Shown here piece by piece: positions 8,158 through 16,169 of a stretch of DNA of 38,992 bases (position 1 is its first letter; each line of letters opens with the position of its first letter). Made by a program: the position numbers and the translations under genes. The notes beneath the pieces were generated by a model. The model saw only the letters and a list, made by a program, of their open reading frames with translations, searched no databases and was not told the origin of the DNA. The stretch comes from an uncultured Geobacter sp. (GTDB taxonomy: Bacteria > Desulfobacterota > Desulfuromonadia > Geobacterales > CAIOGM01), in the NCBI GenBank assembly GCA_903902855.1, contig CAIUWK010000052.1, positions 1 through 38,992 on the forward strand, in the 5' to 3' direction.

Positions 8158-10749
8158 ATGATCAGCCCCGACAAGATGACCATCAAGACCCAGGAAGCAC
8201 TCTCCGCGGCCCAGCAGGACGCCTCCCGCCGGGGAAACGCCACGGTGGAGCCGGAACATCTCCTGCTTGCCCTGCTGGAACAGGAAGGGGGGCTGGTGGC
8301 CCCCATCCTCCAGAAGATCGGGGGGGCGCCGGCCTCGGTGAAGAGCGCACTGGAGGCGGCTTTGAAACGGCTCCCCCAGGTGAGCGGGGCCGCCACTCTG
8401 ACCCTCTCCCAGCCGCTCTACCGGGTGCTGGAAGGGGGGCTCAAGGAGGCGGACCTCCTCAAGGATCAGTTCATCTCCACCGAGCACCTTCTCCTGGCTC
8501 TTATCGAGGTAAAGGGGAGCGCTGCGGGGCGGATTCTCACCGATAACGGTATTACCCGCGACGCTCTGCTCAAGGCGCTCCAGGAGCTGCGGGGGGATGA
8601 GCGGGTGACGGACCAGAATCCGGAGGAGAAATACCAGGCACTGGCTAAATATGCCCGAGACCTCACCGACCAGGCGCGGAAAGGAAAGCTTGACCCGGTC
8701 ATCGGTCGGGACGACGAGATTCGGAGGGTGATCCAGGTCCTCTCCCGGCGGACCAAGAACAACCCGGTCCTCATCGGCGAGCCGGGGGTGGGGAAGACCG
8801 CCATCGTGGAGGGGCTGGCCCAGCGAATCATCTCCGGGGACGTCCCCGAATCGCTGAAGAACAAGCGAGTGGTCTCTCTGGACATGGGGGCGCTCATCGC
8901 CGGGGCCAAGTATCGCGGGGAGTTCGAGGACCGGCTCAAGGCGGTGGTGAAGGAGGTGACCAAGGCCCAGGGGGCCATCATCCTCTTCATCGATGAACTA
9001 CATACTCTGGTGGGGGCCGGCGCCGCCGAGGGGGCCATGGACGCCTCCAACCTCCTCAAACCGGCCCTGGCCCGGGGCGAACTCCACTGCATCGGCGCCA
9101 CCACCCTCAACGAGTTCAGGAAACATATCGAAAAGGACGCGGCCCTGGAGCGGCGGTTCCAGCAGGTCTACACCGGAGAACCCAGTGTGGAAGATACCAT
9201 CGCCATCCTCCGGGGGCTCAAGGAGCGGTATGAAACCTTCCACGGTGTCCGGATCAAGGACAGCGCCATCATCGCAGCGGCGACCCTTTCGGATCGCTAC
9301 ATCACCGACCGGTTCCTCCCGGACAAGGCCATCGACCTCATCGACGAGGGGGCCAGCCGGTTGCGCATCGAGGTGGACTCCATGCCCATGGAGATCGACG
9401 AGGTGGAGCGGCGGATGATCCAGCTGGAGATCGAGCGGCAGGCCCTTCTCCGGGAAAAGGAAGATGCCCATGCCCAGGAGCGGCTCCGGAAGCTCTCCGA
9501 TGAGCTGGAGGAGCTCAAGGGGGAATCGGCCCAGCTCCGGAATCACTGGCAGCGGGAGAAGGTGGGGATCAAGGCGCTCAGTGAGCTGAAGCAGCGGATC
9601 GAGGAGAAGAAGGAGGAGGCCAGGAAGAGTGAGCGGGAGGGGAACCTGGCCCGCACCGCCGAGATTCGCTACGGCGAGATCCCGGCCCTGGAGCGGGAGA
9701 TGGTGCTCCGGAAACGGGAGCTGGAGGAGAGTCAGAAGGAGGGGAAGATGCTCCCCGAGGAGGTGGACGCCGATCTCATCGCCCAGATCGTGGCCAAGTG
9801 GACCGGCATCCCGGTGAACCGGATGCTGGAGTCGGAATCGGAGAAGCTGGTGAAGATGGAGGAGCGGCTCCGGACCCGGGTGGTGGGGCAGGACGAGGCG
9901 TTGATCCTGGTGGCCAATGCGGTGCGTCGGGCGCGCTCCGGGCTCTCGGACCCCAACCGCCCCATCGGCTCCTTTATTTTCCTGGGGCCCACGGGGGTGG
10001 GGAAGACCGAGACTGCCCGGACCCTGGCCGAGTTTCTCTTCGACGACGACCAGGCCATCGTCCGGATCGACATGAGCGAGTATCAGGAGAAGCATACCGT
10101 GGCCAGGCTCATCGGTGCCCCTCCCGGTTACGTGGGGTATGAGGAGGGGGGGCAACTCACCGAGGCGGTGCGGCGGCGCCCCTACTCCATCGTCCTCTTC
10201 GACGAGATTGAAAAGGCCCATCCGGAAATCTTCAACGTGCTTCTCCAGCTCCTGGATGATGGCCGGCTCACTGATGGCCAGGGGCGGACAGTGGATTTCC
10301 GGAACTGCGTCATCATCATGACCAGCAACCTGGGGTCCCAGTGGATTCAGCAGTACAGCGGCGACTACTCGCGGATGAAGTCACTGGTCATGGAGAGCGT
10401 GAAGGAGCAGTTCAAACCGGAGTTTCTCAACCGGGTGGACGAGATCGTCATCTACCATCCGCTCCCCCTGGAGCAGATCACGCGGATTGTGGAGATCCAG
10501 CTTGCCGGACTCCGCACCAGGCTGGCTGCCCGGCATATGGAGCTGGAGGTGGGGGAGAAGGCCCGGGAATTCATCGCCCGTGAAGGTTACGATCCGGCCT
10601 ACGGGGCCCGCCCTCTGAAGCGGACCATTCAGCGGACTATTCAGGATCCTCTGGCGCTCATGATCCTGGAAGGAAAGTTTCTGGAAGGGGATACTATCTT
10701 GGTGGAACTCTCCCTTGACGGCGAGAAGTTGGATATTTTCAAGAAGTGA
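8158..10749 (+). CDS. clpB: ATP-dependent disaggregase ClpB
   Basis: An 863-residue Hsp100 chaperone that, with DnaK, pulls polypeptides out of aggregates in the cytoplasm. Visible in order: Clp N-domain with two repeats (about 1-145), first AAA+ module with Walker A 'GEPGVGKT' at 207-214 and Walker B '[14 protein letters not shown]', the long M-domain coiled coil (about 400-530, rich in Glu/Lys/Arg), and second AAA+ module with 'GPTGVGKT' at 610-617 and '[10 protein letters not shown]'. The D2-small domain follows, ending 'ARPLKRTIQ'. The coiled-coil M-domain separates it from ClpA and ClpC. Length is normal for the family. A good promoter and AAAGGAG site lie upstream. A five-Cys small protein follows after a repeat-filled gap of about 86 bases. 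Confidence 0.98.
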   Translation: MISPDKMTIKTQEALSAAQQDASRRGNATVEPEHLLLALLEQEGGLVAPILQKIGGAPASVKSALEAALKRLPQVSGAATLTLSQPLYRVLEGGLKEADLLKDQFISTEHLLLALIEVKGSAAGRILTDNGITRDALLKALQELRGDERVTDQNPEEKYQALAKYARDLTDQARKGKLDPVIGRDDEIRRVIQVLSRRTKNNPVLIGEPGVGKTAIVEGLAQRIISGDVPESLKNKRVVSLDMGALIAGAKYRGEFEDRLKAVVKEVTKAQGAIILFIDELHTLVGAGAAEGAMDASNLLKPALARGELHCIGATTLNEFRKHIEKDAALERRFQQVYTGEPSVEDTIAILRGLKERYETFHGVRIKDSAIIAAATLSDRYITDRFLPDKAIDLIDEGASRLRIEVDSMPMEIDEVERRMIQLEIERQALLREKEDAHAQERLRKLSDELEELKGESAQLRNHWQREKVGIKALSELKQRIEEKKEEARKSEREGNLARTAEIRYGEIPALEREMVLRKRELEESQKEGKMLPEEVDADLIAQIVAKWTGIPVNRMLESESEKLVKMEERLRTRVVGQDEALILVANAVRRARSGLSDPNRPIGSFIFLGPTGVGKTETARTLAEFLFDDDQAIVRIDMSEYQEKHTVARLIGAPPGYVGYEEGGQLTEAVRRRPYSIVLFDEIEKAHPEIFNVLLQLLDDGRLTDGQGRTVDFRNCVIIMTSNLGSQWIQQYSGDYSRMKSLVMESVKEQFKPEFLNRVDEIVIYHPLPLEQITRIVEIQLAGLRTRLAARHMELEVGEKAREFIAREGYDPAYGARPLKRTIQRTIQDPLALMILEGKFLEGDTILVELSLDGEKLDIFKK

Positions 10750-10806
10750 ATGGTGAAGAGTGAATGGTGAAGAGTTCAAAGGCTTTTTTCACCATTCACC
10801 ATTCAC
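10746..10806. repeat. Tandem/inverted short repeat overlapping the clpB stop
   Basis: GTGAATGGTGAA occurs twice in direct orientation (10746-10757 and 10760-10771), and its reverse complement TTCACCATTCAC occurs at 10788-10799 with a partial second copy to 10806. The inner copy and the reverse copy can form a 12-bp hairpin. The clpB TGA stop lies inside the first copy, so the repeat abuts or supplies the end of the gene. It may attenuate transcription into the downstream small gene, but there is no proper T-run. Confidence 0.7.
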
Positions 10807-10835
10807 GTTTTACGTTCTCAGCACAGAGGAAAAAT

Positions 10836-11027
10836 ATGACAGGGAAAAATGTAACGGAACTGGATCGGGCTCTGGCGGCGGTCTGCGGGAGCTGCCCGGT
10901 TTGCAGTCATGCCCGGAAGAGTCAGAAAGGTATGGCGTTTCAGTTTGTGAAGAGTGTGGAGGGGGGGATCTGCCCTTTCTGCCGGGCCTATGAGCGGGTC
11001 AACGGCCGCAAGGCCCATGAACCGTGA
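10836..11027 (+). CDS. Small five-cysteine putative zinc-ribbon protein
   Basis: A 63-residue protein, unrecognised beyond its cysteine pattern. I chose ATG 10836 because AGAGGA lies directly upstream; longer readings begin inside the short repeats. Cysteines fall at 17, 20, 23, 46 and 49 (CxxCxxC then CxxC), with basic 'SHARKSQKG' between, a layout expected of a compact zinc- or metal-binding ribbon. No signal peptide, so cytoplasmic. It follows clpB in the same direction; read-through from clpB is possible but the repeat hairpin intervenes. A role linked to stress or nucleic acid binding would be speculation. Confidence 0.7.
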   Translation: MTGKNVTELDRALAAVCGSCPVCSHARKSQKGMAFQFVKSVEGGICPFCRAYERVNGRKAHEP

Positions 11028-11073
11028 CGGCAGGCGGCAACTGCTGATTCTATTTCATAATCAAACTAGACCG

Positions 11074-11090
11074 CCCTCTCACTGAGAGGG
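11074..11090. other. Short perfect hairpin in the leader of the radical SAM gene
   Basis: CCCTCTC-ACT-GAGAGGG forms a 7-bp stem with a 3-base loop in the 155-base gap between the five-Cys gene and the radical SAM gene. It could be a weak terminator or a leader structure. I could not match the surrounding sequence to a known riboswitch. Confidence 0.4.
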
Positions 11091-11182
11091 AGTAATGATA
11101 CGAGTTAGCGAGAGAAATAGACGTTAACCCGGCTGAATTATGTGACGAGATGGCCTTTTATGTGGGAATCAAGCGGAGGAGT

Positions 11183-12124
11183 ATGGACGAAGAAAAACGA
11201 TACAACGCCTTTTCCGACCTGCTGAAGCGGGAGTTCGGCTGCCGGGTCAACCGGATCTCCGTAGATGCCGGCTTCACCTGCCCCAACCGGGACGGCACGG
11301 TGGGGATCGGTGGCTGTATCTACTGCGGCGACCGGGGGTCAGGCTCCCATGGTATCCTGCCGGATACTGCTGTCCGTGAGCAGCTGGAGCATGGCAAGGA
11401 GATCATGGCCCGCAAGTACAAGGCCCGGCTCTTCATCGCCTATTTTCAGGCGTACACCAACACCCATGCCCCGGTGGAGCGACTGCGACGGCTCTACGAT
11501 GAGGCCCTCTCCGTACCCGAGGTGGTGGGGCTTATCGTCGGAACCCGTCCAGACTGTCTCTCCTCCGGGGTTTTGACTCTGCTGGGGGAGTATGCCCGGA
11601 AGAGCTGGTTCTGGCTGGAGTTGGGTATGCAGTCTCATCTGGACCGTTCACTGGAGTATCTCCGGCGCGGACATGATTTCCGGACATTGGAGGGGGCGGT
11701 TGGGCGGGCTCAAGGGGTGGGGCTGCGGGTTTGCGTCCATGTGATGCTGGGGCTGCCCGGGGAGAGTCGGGAGGAGATGCTGGCCGGGGCGGAGGTGTTG
11801 AACCGGCTGGGAGTGGATGGGGTGAAACTGCACCTCCTCCATGTCATGAAGGGGACCCTGTTGGAGGAGGCGTATGGCCGGGGGGAGATCAAGGTGATGG
11901 AGCGGGACGACTACGTGACGCTTGTCTGCGATTATCTGGAGCTGCTTCATCCCAGCATCGTCATTCAGCGGCTCACCGGTGACGGCGGCCGCGATCACCT
12001 GGTGGCGCCGCTCTGGTCCCTGAAAAAATTCGAGGTGCTCAACGCCATCGACAACCAATTGAAGCGGAGAGGAACGAGGCAGGGGATAAAGACCGGGGAC
12101 CAGGGACTGGGGACCGGGTTCTAG
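11183..12124 (+). CDS. YhcC/TIGR01212-type radical SAM protein
   Basis: A 313-residue radical SAM protein with the family-specific cluster motif C33-x11-C45-x2-C48 ('CPNRDGTVGIGGCIYC'), which binds a [4Fe-4S] cluster and cleaves S-adenosylmethionine. It is followed by 'LFIAYFQAYTNTHAP', 'GLIVGTRPDCLS', 'WLELGMQS', 'HVMLGLPGE' and 'KLHLLHV', the order seen in YhcC-like proteins. The substrate of this family is, to my knowledge, not firmly assigned. I placed the start at ATG 11183 because GGAGGA precedes it by a few bases. The C-terminal dozen residues (IKTGDQGLGTGF) are encoded by a G-rich dispersed repeat and are probably not native sequence. Confidence 0.9.
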   Translation: MDEEKRYNAFSDLLKREFGCRVNRISVDAGFTCPNRDGTVGIGGCIYCGDRGSGSHGILPDTAVREQLEHGKEIMARKYKARLFIAYFQAYTNTHAPVERLRRLYDEALSVPEVVGLIVGTRPDCLSSGVLTLLGEYARKSWFWLELGMQSHLDRSLEYLRRGHDFRTLEGAVGRAQGVGLRVCVHVMLGLPGESREEMLAGAEVLNRLGVDGVKLHLLHVMKGTLLEEAYGRGEIKVMERDDYVTLVCDYLELLHPSIVIQRLTGDGGRDHLVAPLWSLKKFEVLNAIDNQLKRRGTRQGIKTGDQGLGTGF

Positions 12125-12190
12125 GTTAGAGGTTCGCTTTGGCGAGTCACAAACCCATGCACGTAGAACATAGAACTTGAACCTTGATCC
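12089..12190. repeat. GGGGACC / GTAGAAC-type low-complexity intergenic repeat
   Basis: The segment contains GACCGGGGACC and GGGACTGGGGACC units, then GTTCTAGGTTAGAGGTTC, then ACGTAGAACATAGAACTTGA. The same units occur in reverse orientation at 22089-22150. It covers the last codons of the radical SAM gene and the gap to the convergent barrel lipoprotein. Confidence 0.6.
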
Positions 12191-12226
12191 TTTAACCTCG
12201 AATCTTGAACCCAGGGTTTTGAGGGG

Positions 12227-13510
12227 TCAGAACGGGTATCCCAGCCCCACGAAGACCGCCGGACCTTCCTTGCCGAAACCGATGTCCACCCGGCCGACGA
12301 TGTTGGGACGCACCGTGGCCCGGAAGCCGATACCGGGGTTCAACTCAAAATCACGGGTGCTGATGGTATCCAGTTGCTTGGTGATGGCGCCGAGATCGAT
12401 GAACGGCGCCACCTCCCAGTCGGCGGTGACGTTGAAGATCTCCCACCGGAAGAGCCGAATACGCTCCTCGAAGTTGCAGAGGAGGTAGGTGTTGTCGATG
12501 AACCGGTTGCGCCCATACCCCCGTAAGCTATTTTCCCCCCCCAGGATGCTCCGCTCCAGGAACGGCACAGTACCATCCAGGGTCTGATTCCAGGCCACAC
12601 GCCCCACCGTGATGAAGCGGGCATCATCCAGGGGAAGGTACCCCTTGACCTCGGCGTCGTAATGGCGGTAGTCGGCGCTGCTTCCCAGGATGGTGGCGCT
12701 TGCCTCCACACTGGCCCGAAGGTAGAGCCCGCTGGTGGGGGCGGTGGCCGAGTCCAAGGTATTGTAGACAACTGCCAGCTTCTGGGCATGGGCGGTAAAA
12801 CCGTTGATCCCCGGTACACGTTGTTCGGAGAATTTATCACGGATAAAGGGGACAGAGGTGACCGCCCCCTGGCCGATGGACAGATGGCGTAACCGTTCCC
12901 CCAGGATGAGTTGGAGTCCACTGAAGAGCTCGTAACCGCCGGTCATGGTAAATCCGTACTCCACGTCGCCGTAGTTTGTTTCATCCTGTTTTTTGCTATG
13001 CTCGAAGCCGTAAAAACGGGCGGAACCGTCATCGAACCCGTAGAGCCAGAGGTTTGTTTCGATCTTGCTTTGCAGGAAGTTCTTGTCCCTGAGGCGAAGT
13101 TCGTAGTCGCAGTTGACCTTGGTGGACTGGGAGAGGTTGGTCTCCCAGGAGCGGTTGGGGGTGGGGTAGAAGGCACCGTAGAGTGTGGTGGTGATCCCGA
13201 AATTCCGATTCCAGTTCACCTGAGGTGAGAGAAGGGTGCTCACCTCGTCCTTGCTGTTGTGCAAAAGGAATGCGGTGAGAACGCCGGCAGTGATCCCTTC
13301 GTTGGGGCTGGAGGCGATGATCGGGAGCGGGATGGACACCGTCTTCACCGGGTCACTAAAACTCTCGTTGGTCAGGGGATAGGGAAGATCCTTCTTCGGG
13401 ACCATGCCGGTGCACGCCGACAGCGTCATCAGGAGTCCCCCCAGGAGAAGATGTACTAACAGCCTGTCGTGATGCAAAACTCTTTCTCCGGCTACCGTTA
13501 TTTCGCACAT
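12227..13510 (-). CDS. BamA/TamA-superfamily outer-membrane barrel lipoprotein without POTRA domains
   Basis: The product is an outer-membrane beta-barrel of the Omp85/surface-antigen (D15) type. A lipoprotein-like signal 'LLLGGLLMTLSAC' with lipobox Leu-Ser-Ala-Cys is followed by a short linker and then amphipathic strands to the end, finishing in 'VFVGLGYPF' with the terminal Phe of outer-membrane proteins. The 'LRGYGRNRF' segment matches the conserved R-G-Y/F loop-6 motif. No POTRA repeat fits between the lipobox and the barrel. The ATG at 13510 lacks a clear ribosome-binding site; a TTG at 13477-13475, preceded by GGAGAAAGAG, would give a tidier signal peptide and may be the real start. 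Substrate and role are unknown. Confidence 0.8.
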   Translation of the reverse strand: MCEITVAGERVLHHDRLLVHLLLGGLLMTLSACTGMVPKKDLPYPLTNESFSDPVKTVSIPLPIIASSPNEGITAGVLTAFLLHNSKDEVSTLLSPQVNWNRNFGITTTLYGAFYPTPNRSWETNLSQSTKVNCDYELRLRDKNFLQSKIETNLWLYGFDDGSARFYGFEHSKKQDETNYGDVEYGFTMTGGYELFSGLQLILGERLRHLSIGQGAVTSVPFIRDKFSEQRVPGINGFTAHAQKLAVVYNTLDSATAPTSGLYLRASVEASATILGSSADYRHYDAEVKGYLPLDDARFITVGRVAWNQTLDGTVPFLERSILGGENSLRGYGRNRFIDNTYLLCNFEERIRLFRWEIFNVTADWEVAPFIDLGAITKQLDTISTRDFELNPGIGFRATVRPNIVGRVDIGFGKEGPAVFVGLGYPF

Positions 13511-13605
13511 TACTGCGTTAATGTTAATAACTACAGTCGGGACACGGGAAAACAGAAGAGTTCTTAACGCTCTCCGCTTTCTCCGTGTCCTTATGCTGTT
13601 GTTGA

Positions 13606-14805
13606 TTATTTCAATTTGGCCTTAAGCAGATCGCCCAATGACCCCAGAGAGCGGCCGGCACCCTCTGCCGCGATCTTCCGAAAGTCCACCAGTTCCGCTT
13701 CCGCCTGGGTTGCGGCGCGACTCGCCGCAGCCGGGGAGAGGGAGATCCGTCTACTGTCACGGTCCACGCTCTCCACCTTGACCTCGATCTCCTCCCCTTC
13801 CTTGAGGACGTCCCGGGGGTGGTTGATCCGTTTGCCACCCCCCAGGCGGGAGATGGGGAGGAGCCCGTCGATCCCCTCGCCCAAGGTGACGAAGGCACCG
13901 AAGTTTGCCAGCCGGGCGACTCTGCCGGTGACATAGCTCCCTTCCGGGAACGCCTTCACCGTTTCTTCCCACGGATCGGGCAGGGTATCCTTGAGGCTGA
14001 AGGAGAATTTCTCTTTTTCCCAGTCCAGGGATTTGACCACCACCTGAATCTCATCTCCCTCTGTCAGCCGCTCTCTGATGTCCGCCACCCGTCCCCAGCC
14101 GACCTCCGAAATGGGGAGAAGCCCTTCGATCCCCCCCACATTGACGAAGGCGCCGAAATCGCGCAGGGAGGTGACCGTTCCCCGGACCGTCTGTCCCACG
14201 GCAAGAGTTTCCTTAAGAAGCTCTTTTTCCCGGAGCCGTTCCTCTTCCAGCAGTGCCCGACGGGAAACGACGATATTACGTCCACCCTCGGCATACTCCG
14301 AGATCCGGAAGGAAAAATGTTTGCCGATGAACGTGTCGGGGGTGCCCCGGCGCAGGTCGATCTGGGAAAAGGGGCAGAAGGCGCGCACCGTGCCGCCGAT
14401 CTTGATCTCAAATCCCCCCTTGATCTCTTTTTCCACGAGCCCTTCCACCGGGATGCCGCTGCGCCACGCCTCCTCCAGTTGAGCATTGCCGGAAGAGCCT
14501 CCTCCTCCAACCTTGGTGGTGAAGCGGAGCTCGTTGCCGCTGGCCGAAATGAACCAAGCGGTAACGCTCTCCCCGATCCCCACCGTGAGGTTACCGTCAG
14601 TATCCAGCAGTTCCTTCCGGTCCAAGACCCCTTCACCCTTCCTGCCGGTATCGATAAAGACCCAGTCGCCGCTTATGGAGAGGATCCTGGCCGTCACTTT
14701 TTGCCCCGGATCCAGTCGCCCCGGATCGTGGTAACTCCGGGCAAAAAGCTCGGCAAAACTCTCTTCTTCGATGGCTTCTTCCTCTTCAGTTCTCTCTGTA
14801 ATCAT
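13606..14805 (-). CDS. S1-domain RNA-binding protein (ribosomal protein S1-like)
   Basis: A 399-residue protein with four S1/OB-fold repeats at roughly 35-105, 115-185, 200-270 and 285-355. The last two carry the clearest motifs ('GTVTSLRDFGAFVNVGGIEGLLPISEV' split by family positions, and 'GRVARLANFGAFVTLGEG'). It is shorter than genuine ribosomal S1 (six repeats), so it is more likely an auxiliary RNA-binding or translation factor than the essential S1, though it could be named RpsA-like. I chose the ATG at 14805 because AGGTGAG precedes it; the longer reading adds 21 poor residues. An acidic N-terminal stretch (TEEEEAIEEESF) precedes the first repeat. It is divergent from the Hsp20 operon. 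Confidence 0.88.
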   Translation of the reverse strand: MITERTEEEEAIEEESFAELFARSYHDPGRLDPGQKVTARILSISGDWVFIDTGRKGEGVLDRKELLDTDGNLTVGIGESVTAWFISASGNELRFTTKVGGGGSSGNAQLEEAWRSGIPVEGLVEKEIKGGFEIKIGGTVRAFCPFSQIDLRRGTPDTFIGKHFSFRISEYAEGGRNIVVSRRALLEEERLREKELLKETLAVGQTVRGTVTSLRDFGAFVNVGGIEGLLPISEVGWGRVADIRERLTEGDEIQVVVKSLDWEKEKFSFSLKDTLPDPWEETVKAFPEGSYVTGRVARLANFGAFVTLGEGIDGLLPISRLGGGKRINHPRDVLKEGEEIEVKVESVDRDSRRISLSPAAASRAATQAEAELVDFRKIAAEGAGRSLGSLGDLLKAKLK

Positions 14806-14895
14806 GGTTATCTCACCTCGTCGTGATTCACTCTGTTTCATCCCCCGTGGGGACGGCAGAAAGAGCACACAATAGATGAGCGGGCGCCTGTTGTC

Positions 14896-14926
14896 AACTC
14901 TTCCCGAATCTTCGGGGAGCAGAGTT
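14896..14926. other. Inverted-repeat structure in the S1/Hsp20 divergent gap
   Basis: Nested complements AACTCT (14896-14901) with AGAGTT (14921-14926) and CCCGAA (14903-14908) with TTCGGG (14911-14916) can fold into a two-part hairpin. It lies upstream of the Hsp20 promoter and within the possible 5' leader of the S1-like gene. It may be an operator or RNA structure; no known site was recognised. Confidence 0.35.
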
Positions 14927-14955
14927 ATCCCGGATATTTACTGTGCAGTGAGCCC

Positions 14956-14983
14956 TTGACATCAGGAAAATGGCACTTATCTT
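14956..14983 (+). promoter_or_regulatory. Putative promoter of the Hsp20 pair
   Basis: TTGACA (14956-14961) and TATCTT (14978-14983) have a 16-base spacer. The leader to the first Hsp20 ATG is about 48 bases and carries a GGGAGG ribosome-binding site. TGGCAC at 14971-14976 recalls a sigma54 -24 box, but the required GC at -12 is absent. Confidence 0.6.
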
Positions 14984-15037
14984 TTTGATGGTGCCGGATG
15001 TGCTCCGGCTAATACGCTGAGAGGGAGGAACGTAATC

Positions 15038-15484
15038 ATGGCAAGCTGGGATATGTTTCGTGAACTTGATACGCTACGCCGAGAGATCGATGCGGCATTC
15101 CGGGGAGTGGGCAACGGCAGGATCTCCCACCCGGCATTCCTCAGCGGTGGGGGACGGTTTCCCCAGGTTAACCTCAGGGAAGATGAGAATCATCTTTTCG
15201 TGGAGGCTTTCATTCCCGGCGTGGACCCCGAGGAACTTGAGTTGACGATCATGGGGAACACCCTTACCTTGGCCGGGGAGCGGCAAGGGGGGCACCCGGG
15301 CGACTCAGATGCTGTCTGGCACCGTAATGAGCGAGGGGGCGGCCGGTTCCAGAGGAGTATCGAGCTACCGGGAGAGATCGACAACGGCGCCATTGTCGCC
15401 GGCTGTCGCAACGGCGTCTTGACGGTCACCATGAACAAGGCCGAGTCCGCCAAGCCGAAGAAGATCGCCCTATCGGTGTCGTGA
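15038..15484 (+). CDS. Hsp20/alpha-crystallin small heat-shock protein (first copy)
   Basis: A 148-residue ATP-independent holdase. The alpha-crystallin domain spans about 40-140: it starts 'PQVNLREDENHLFVEAFIPG', includes 'GNTLTLAGER' and 'RSIELPGEIDNGAIVAGCRNGVLTVTM' in two consecutive parts, and ends with the 'AKPKKIAL' extension that normally contributes to oligomer contacts. The N-terminal arm (WDMFRELDTLRREIDAAF) is the usual amphipathic helix. A GGGAGG site precedes the ATG. It is first in a two-gene Hsp20 operon with a putative promoter at 14956 and terminator at 15947. The stored client would probably be handed to DnaK/ClpB, the latter also encoded in this window. Confidence 0.95.
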   Translation: MASWDMFRELDTLRREIDAAFRGVGNGRISHPAFLSGGGRFPQVNLREDENHLFVEAFIPGVDPEELELTIMGNTLTLAGERQGGHPGDSDAVWHRNERGGGRFQRSIELPGEIDNGAIVAGCRNGVLTVTMNKAESAKPKKIALSVS

Positions 15485-15540
15485 TGCGGCCATGGAAAAG
15501 AGGGAGAGAATTCGAGGCGAGAAGGAAGGAGGATACTCAC

Positions 15541-15939
15541 ATGGCAGAAAGAACTATCACCCCGTCTCAGGAGAGCAACCAGCTCAAACGTGAAGAGACC
15601 CGGTCCCTGGAACAGTTCATCCGTCCGGTAGTGGATATACTGGAGTCGGCAGATGGACTTATCCTTAAGGTGGACCTCCCGGGGGTTCCTCGGGAGAAGC
15701 TGACCATCGCCATTGAAAATGGTGTACTGACCATCGAAGGGGTTCCCGACGTCGCGGCGACATCGGGTCTGGAGGTCTATCGGGAATTCGCCCTGTCCCG
15801 CTTTTACCGCCAGTTTCAGATCCCCGATGAGATCGATCCGGGAAAGGCCAATGCGGCACTTGCCAACGGGGTGCTGACGCTCCGACTCTTCAAGGCCGAA
15901 ACAGCCAAGCCGAGAAAGATCGCCGTTCAGGCAATCTGA
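15541..15939 (+). CDS. Hsp20/alpha-crystallin small heat-shock protein (second copy)
   Basis: A 132-residue paralogue of the preceding Hsp20. I chose ATG 15541 because AAGGAGG sits upstream at ideal distance; the longer reading begins before this site. The crystallin domain runs from 'RPVVDILESADGLILKVDLPGV' (with a break between the two halves) to 'NGVLTLRLFK' and ends 'AKPRKIAV'. Its N-terminal arm differs from that of the first copy (hydrophilic, TPSQESNQLKREET), so the two proteins may form mixed or distinct assemblies. The gap between the genes is 56 bases with no terminator. Confidence 0.95.
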   Translation: MAERTITPSQESNQLKREETRSLEQFIRPVVDILESADGLILKVDLPGVPREKLTIAIENGVLTIEGVPDVAATSGLEVYREFALSRFYRQFQIPDEIDPGKANAALANGVLTLRLFKAETAKPRKIAVQAI

Positions 15940-15946
15940 TGAAACG

Positions 15947-15974
15947 AAGCCCCGCGGATCACCTCCCGGGGCTT
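15947..15974 (+). terminator. Intrinsic terminator after the Hsp20 operon
   Basis: AAGCCCCG (15947-15954) pairs perfectly with CGGGGCTT (15967-15974) across a 12-base loop and is followed by TCTGTTTCTCTG. It lies 8 bases after the second Hsp20 stop. Confidence 0.8.
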
Positions 15975-16041
15975 TCTGTTTCTCTGTCTGACAGGGGCGA
16001 AGGGTGCGGTTGTCCGTTGAAAATCCCTCCTACAATTTGCA

Positions 16042-16071
16042 TTGACATACTTCCCTTCGGGGCGGTACAGT
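16042..16071 (+). promoter_or_regulatory. Putative promoter of the binding-protein/kinase operon
   Basis: TTGACA (16042-16047) and TACAGT (16066-16071) have an 18-base spacer. About 90 bases of leader separate the predicted start from the ATG at 16170. Confidence 0.5.
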
Positions 16072-16169
16072 CACGGCTCGAAGAGCAGTTGTCTCGTACT
16101 GTTTTCAGTAGTTGTTTTGGTATGTTGTATGGCACCATCAGATGTCGGATTGTTTTTCCTGGAGGCAGT

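Noticed and set aside
8998..10221. A 407-codon minus-strand frame inside clpB
   Set aside because: It is a shadow of high-GC clpB, Leu/Gly/Pro/His-rich with no domain, and clpB is certain.
11028..11182. Riboswitch in the leader of the radical SAM gene
   Set aside because: Only one short hairpin; I could not match conserved motifs of TPP, cobalamin, SAM, molybdenum cofactor or GEMM classes.
14971..14990. Sigma54-type promoter before the Hsp20 genes
   Set aside because: TGGCAC fits a -24 box but no GC at the -12 position follows at the right distance.
15939..16169. N-terminal extension of the solute-binding gene from ATG 15939
   Set aside because: The extension runs through the Hsp20 terminator and the putative promoter; ATG 16170 has a good ribosome-binding site and yields a signal peptide.
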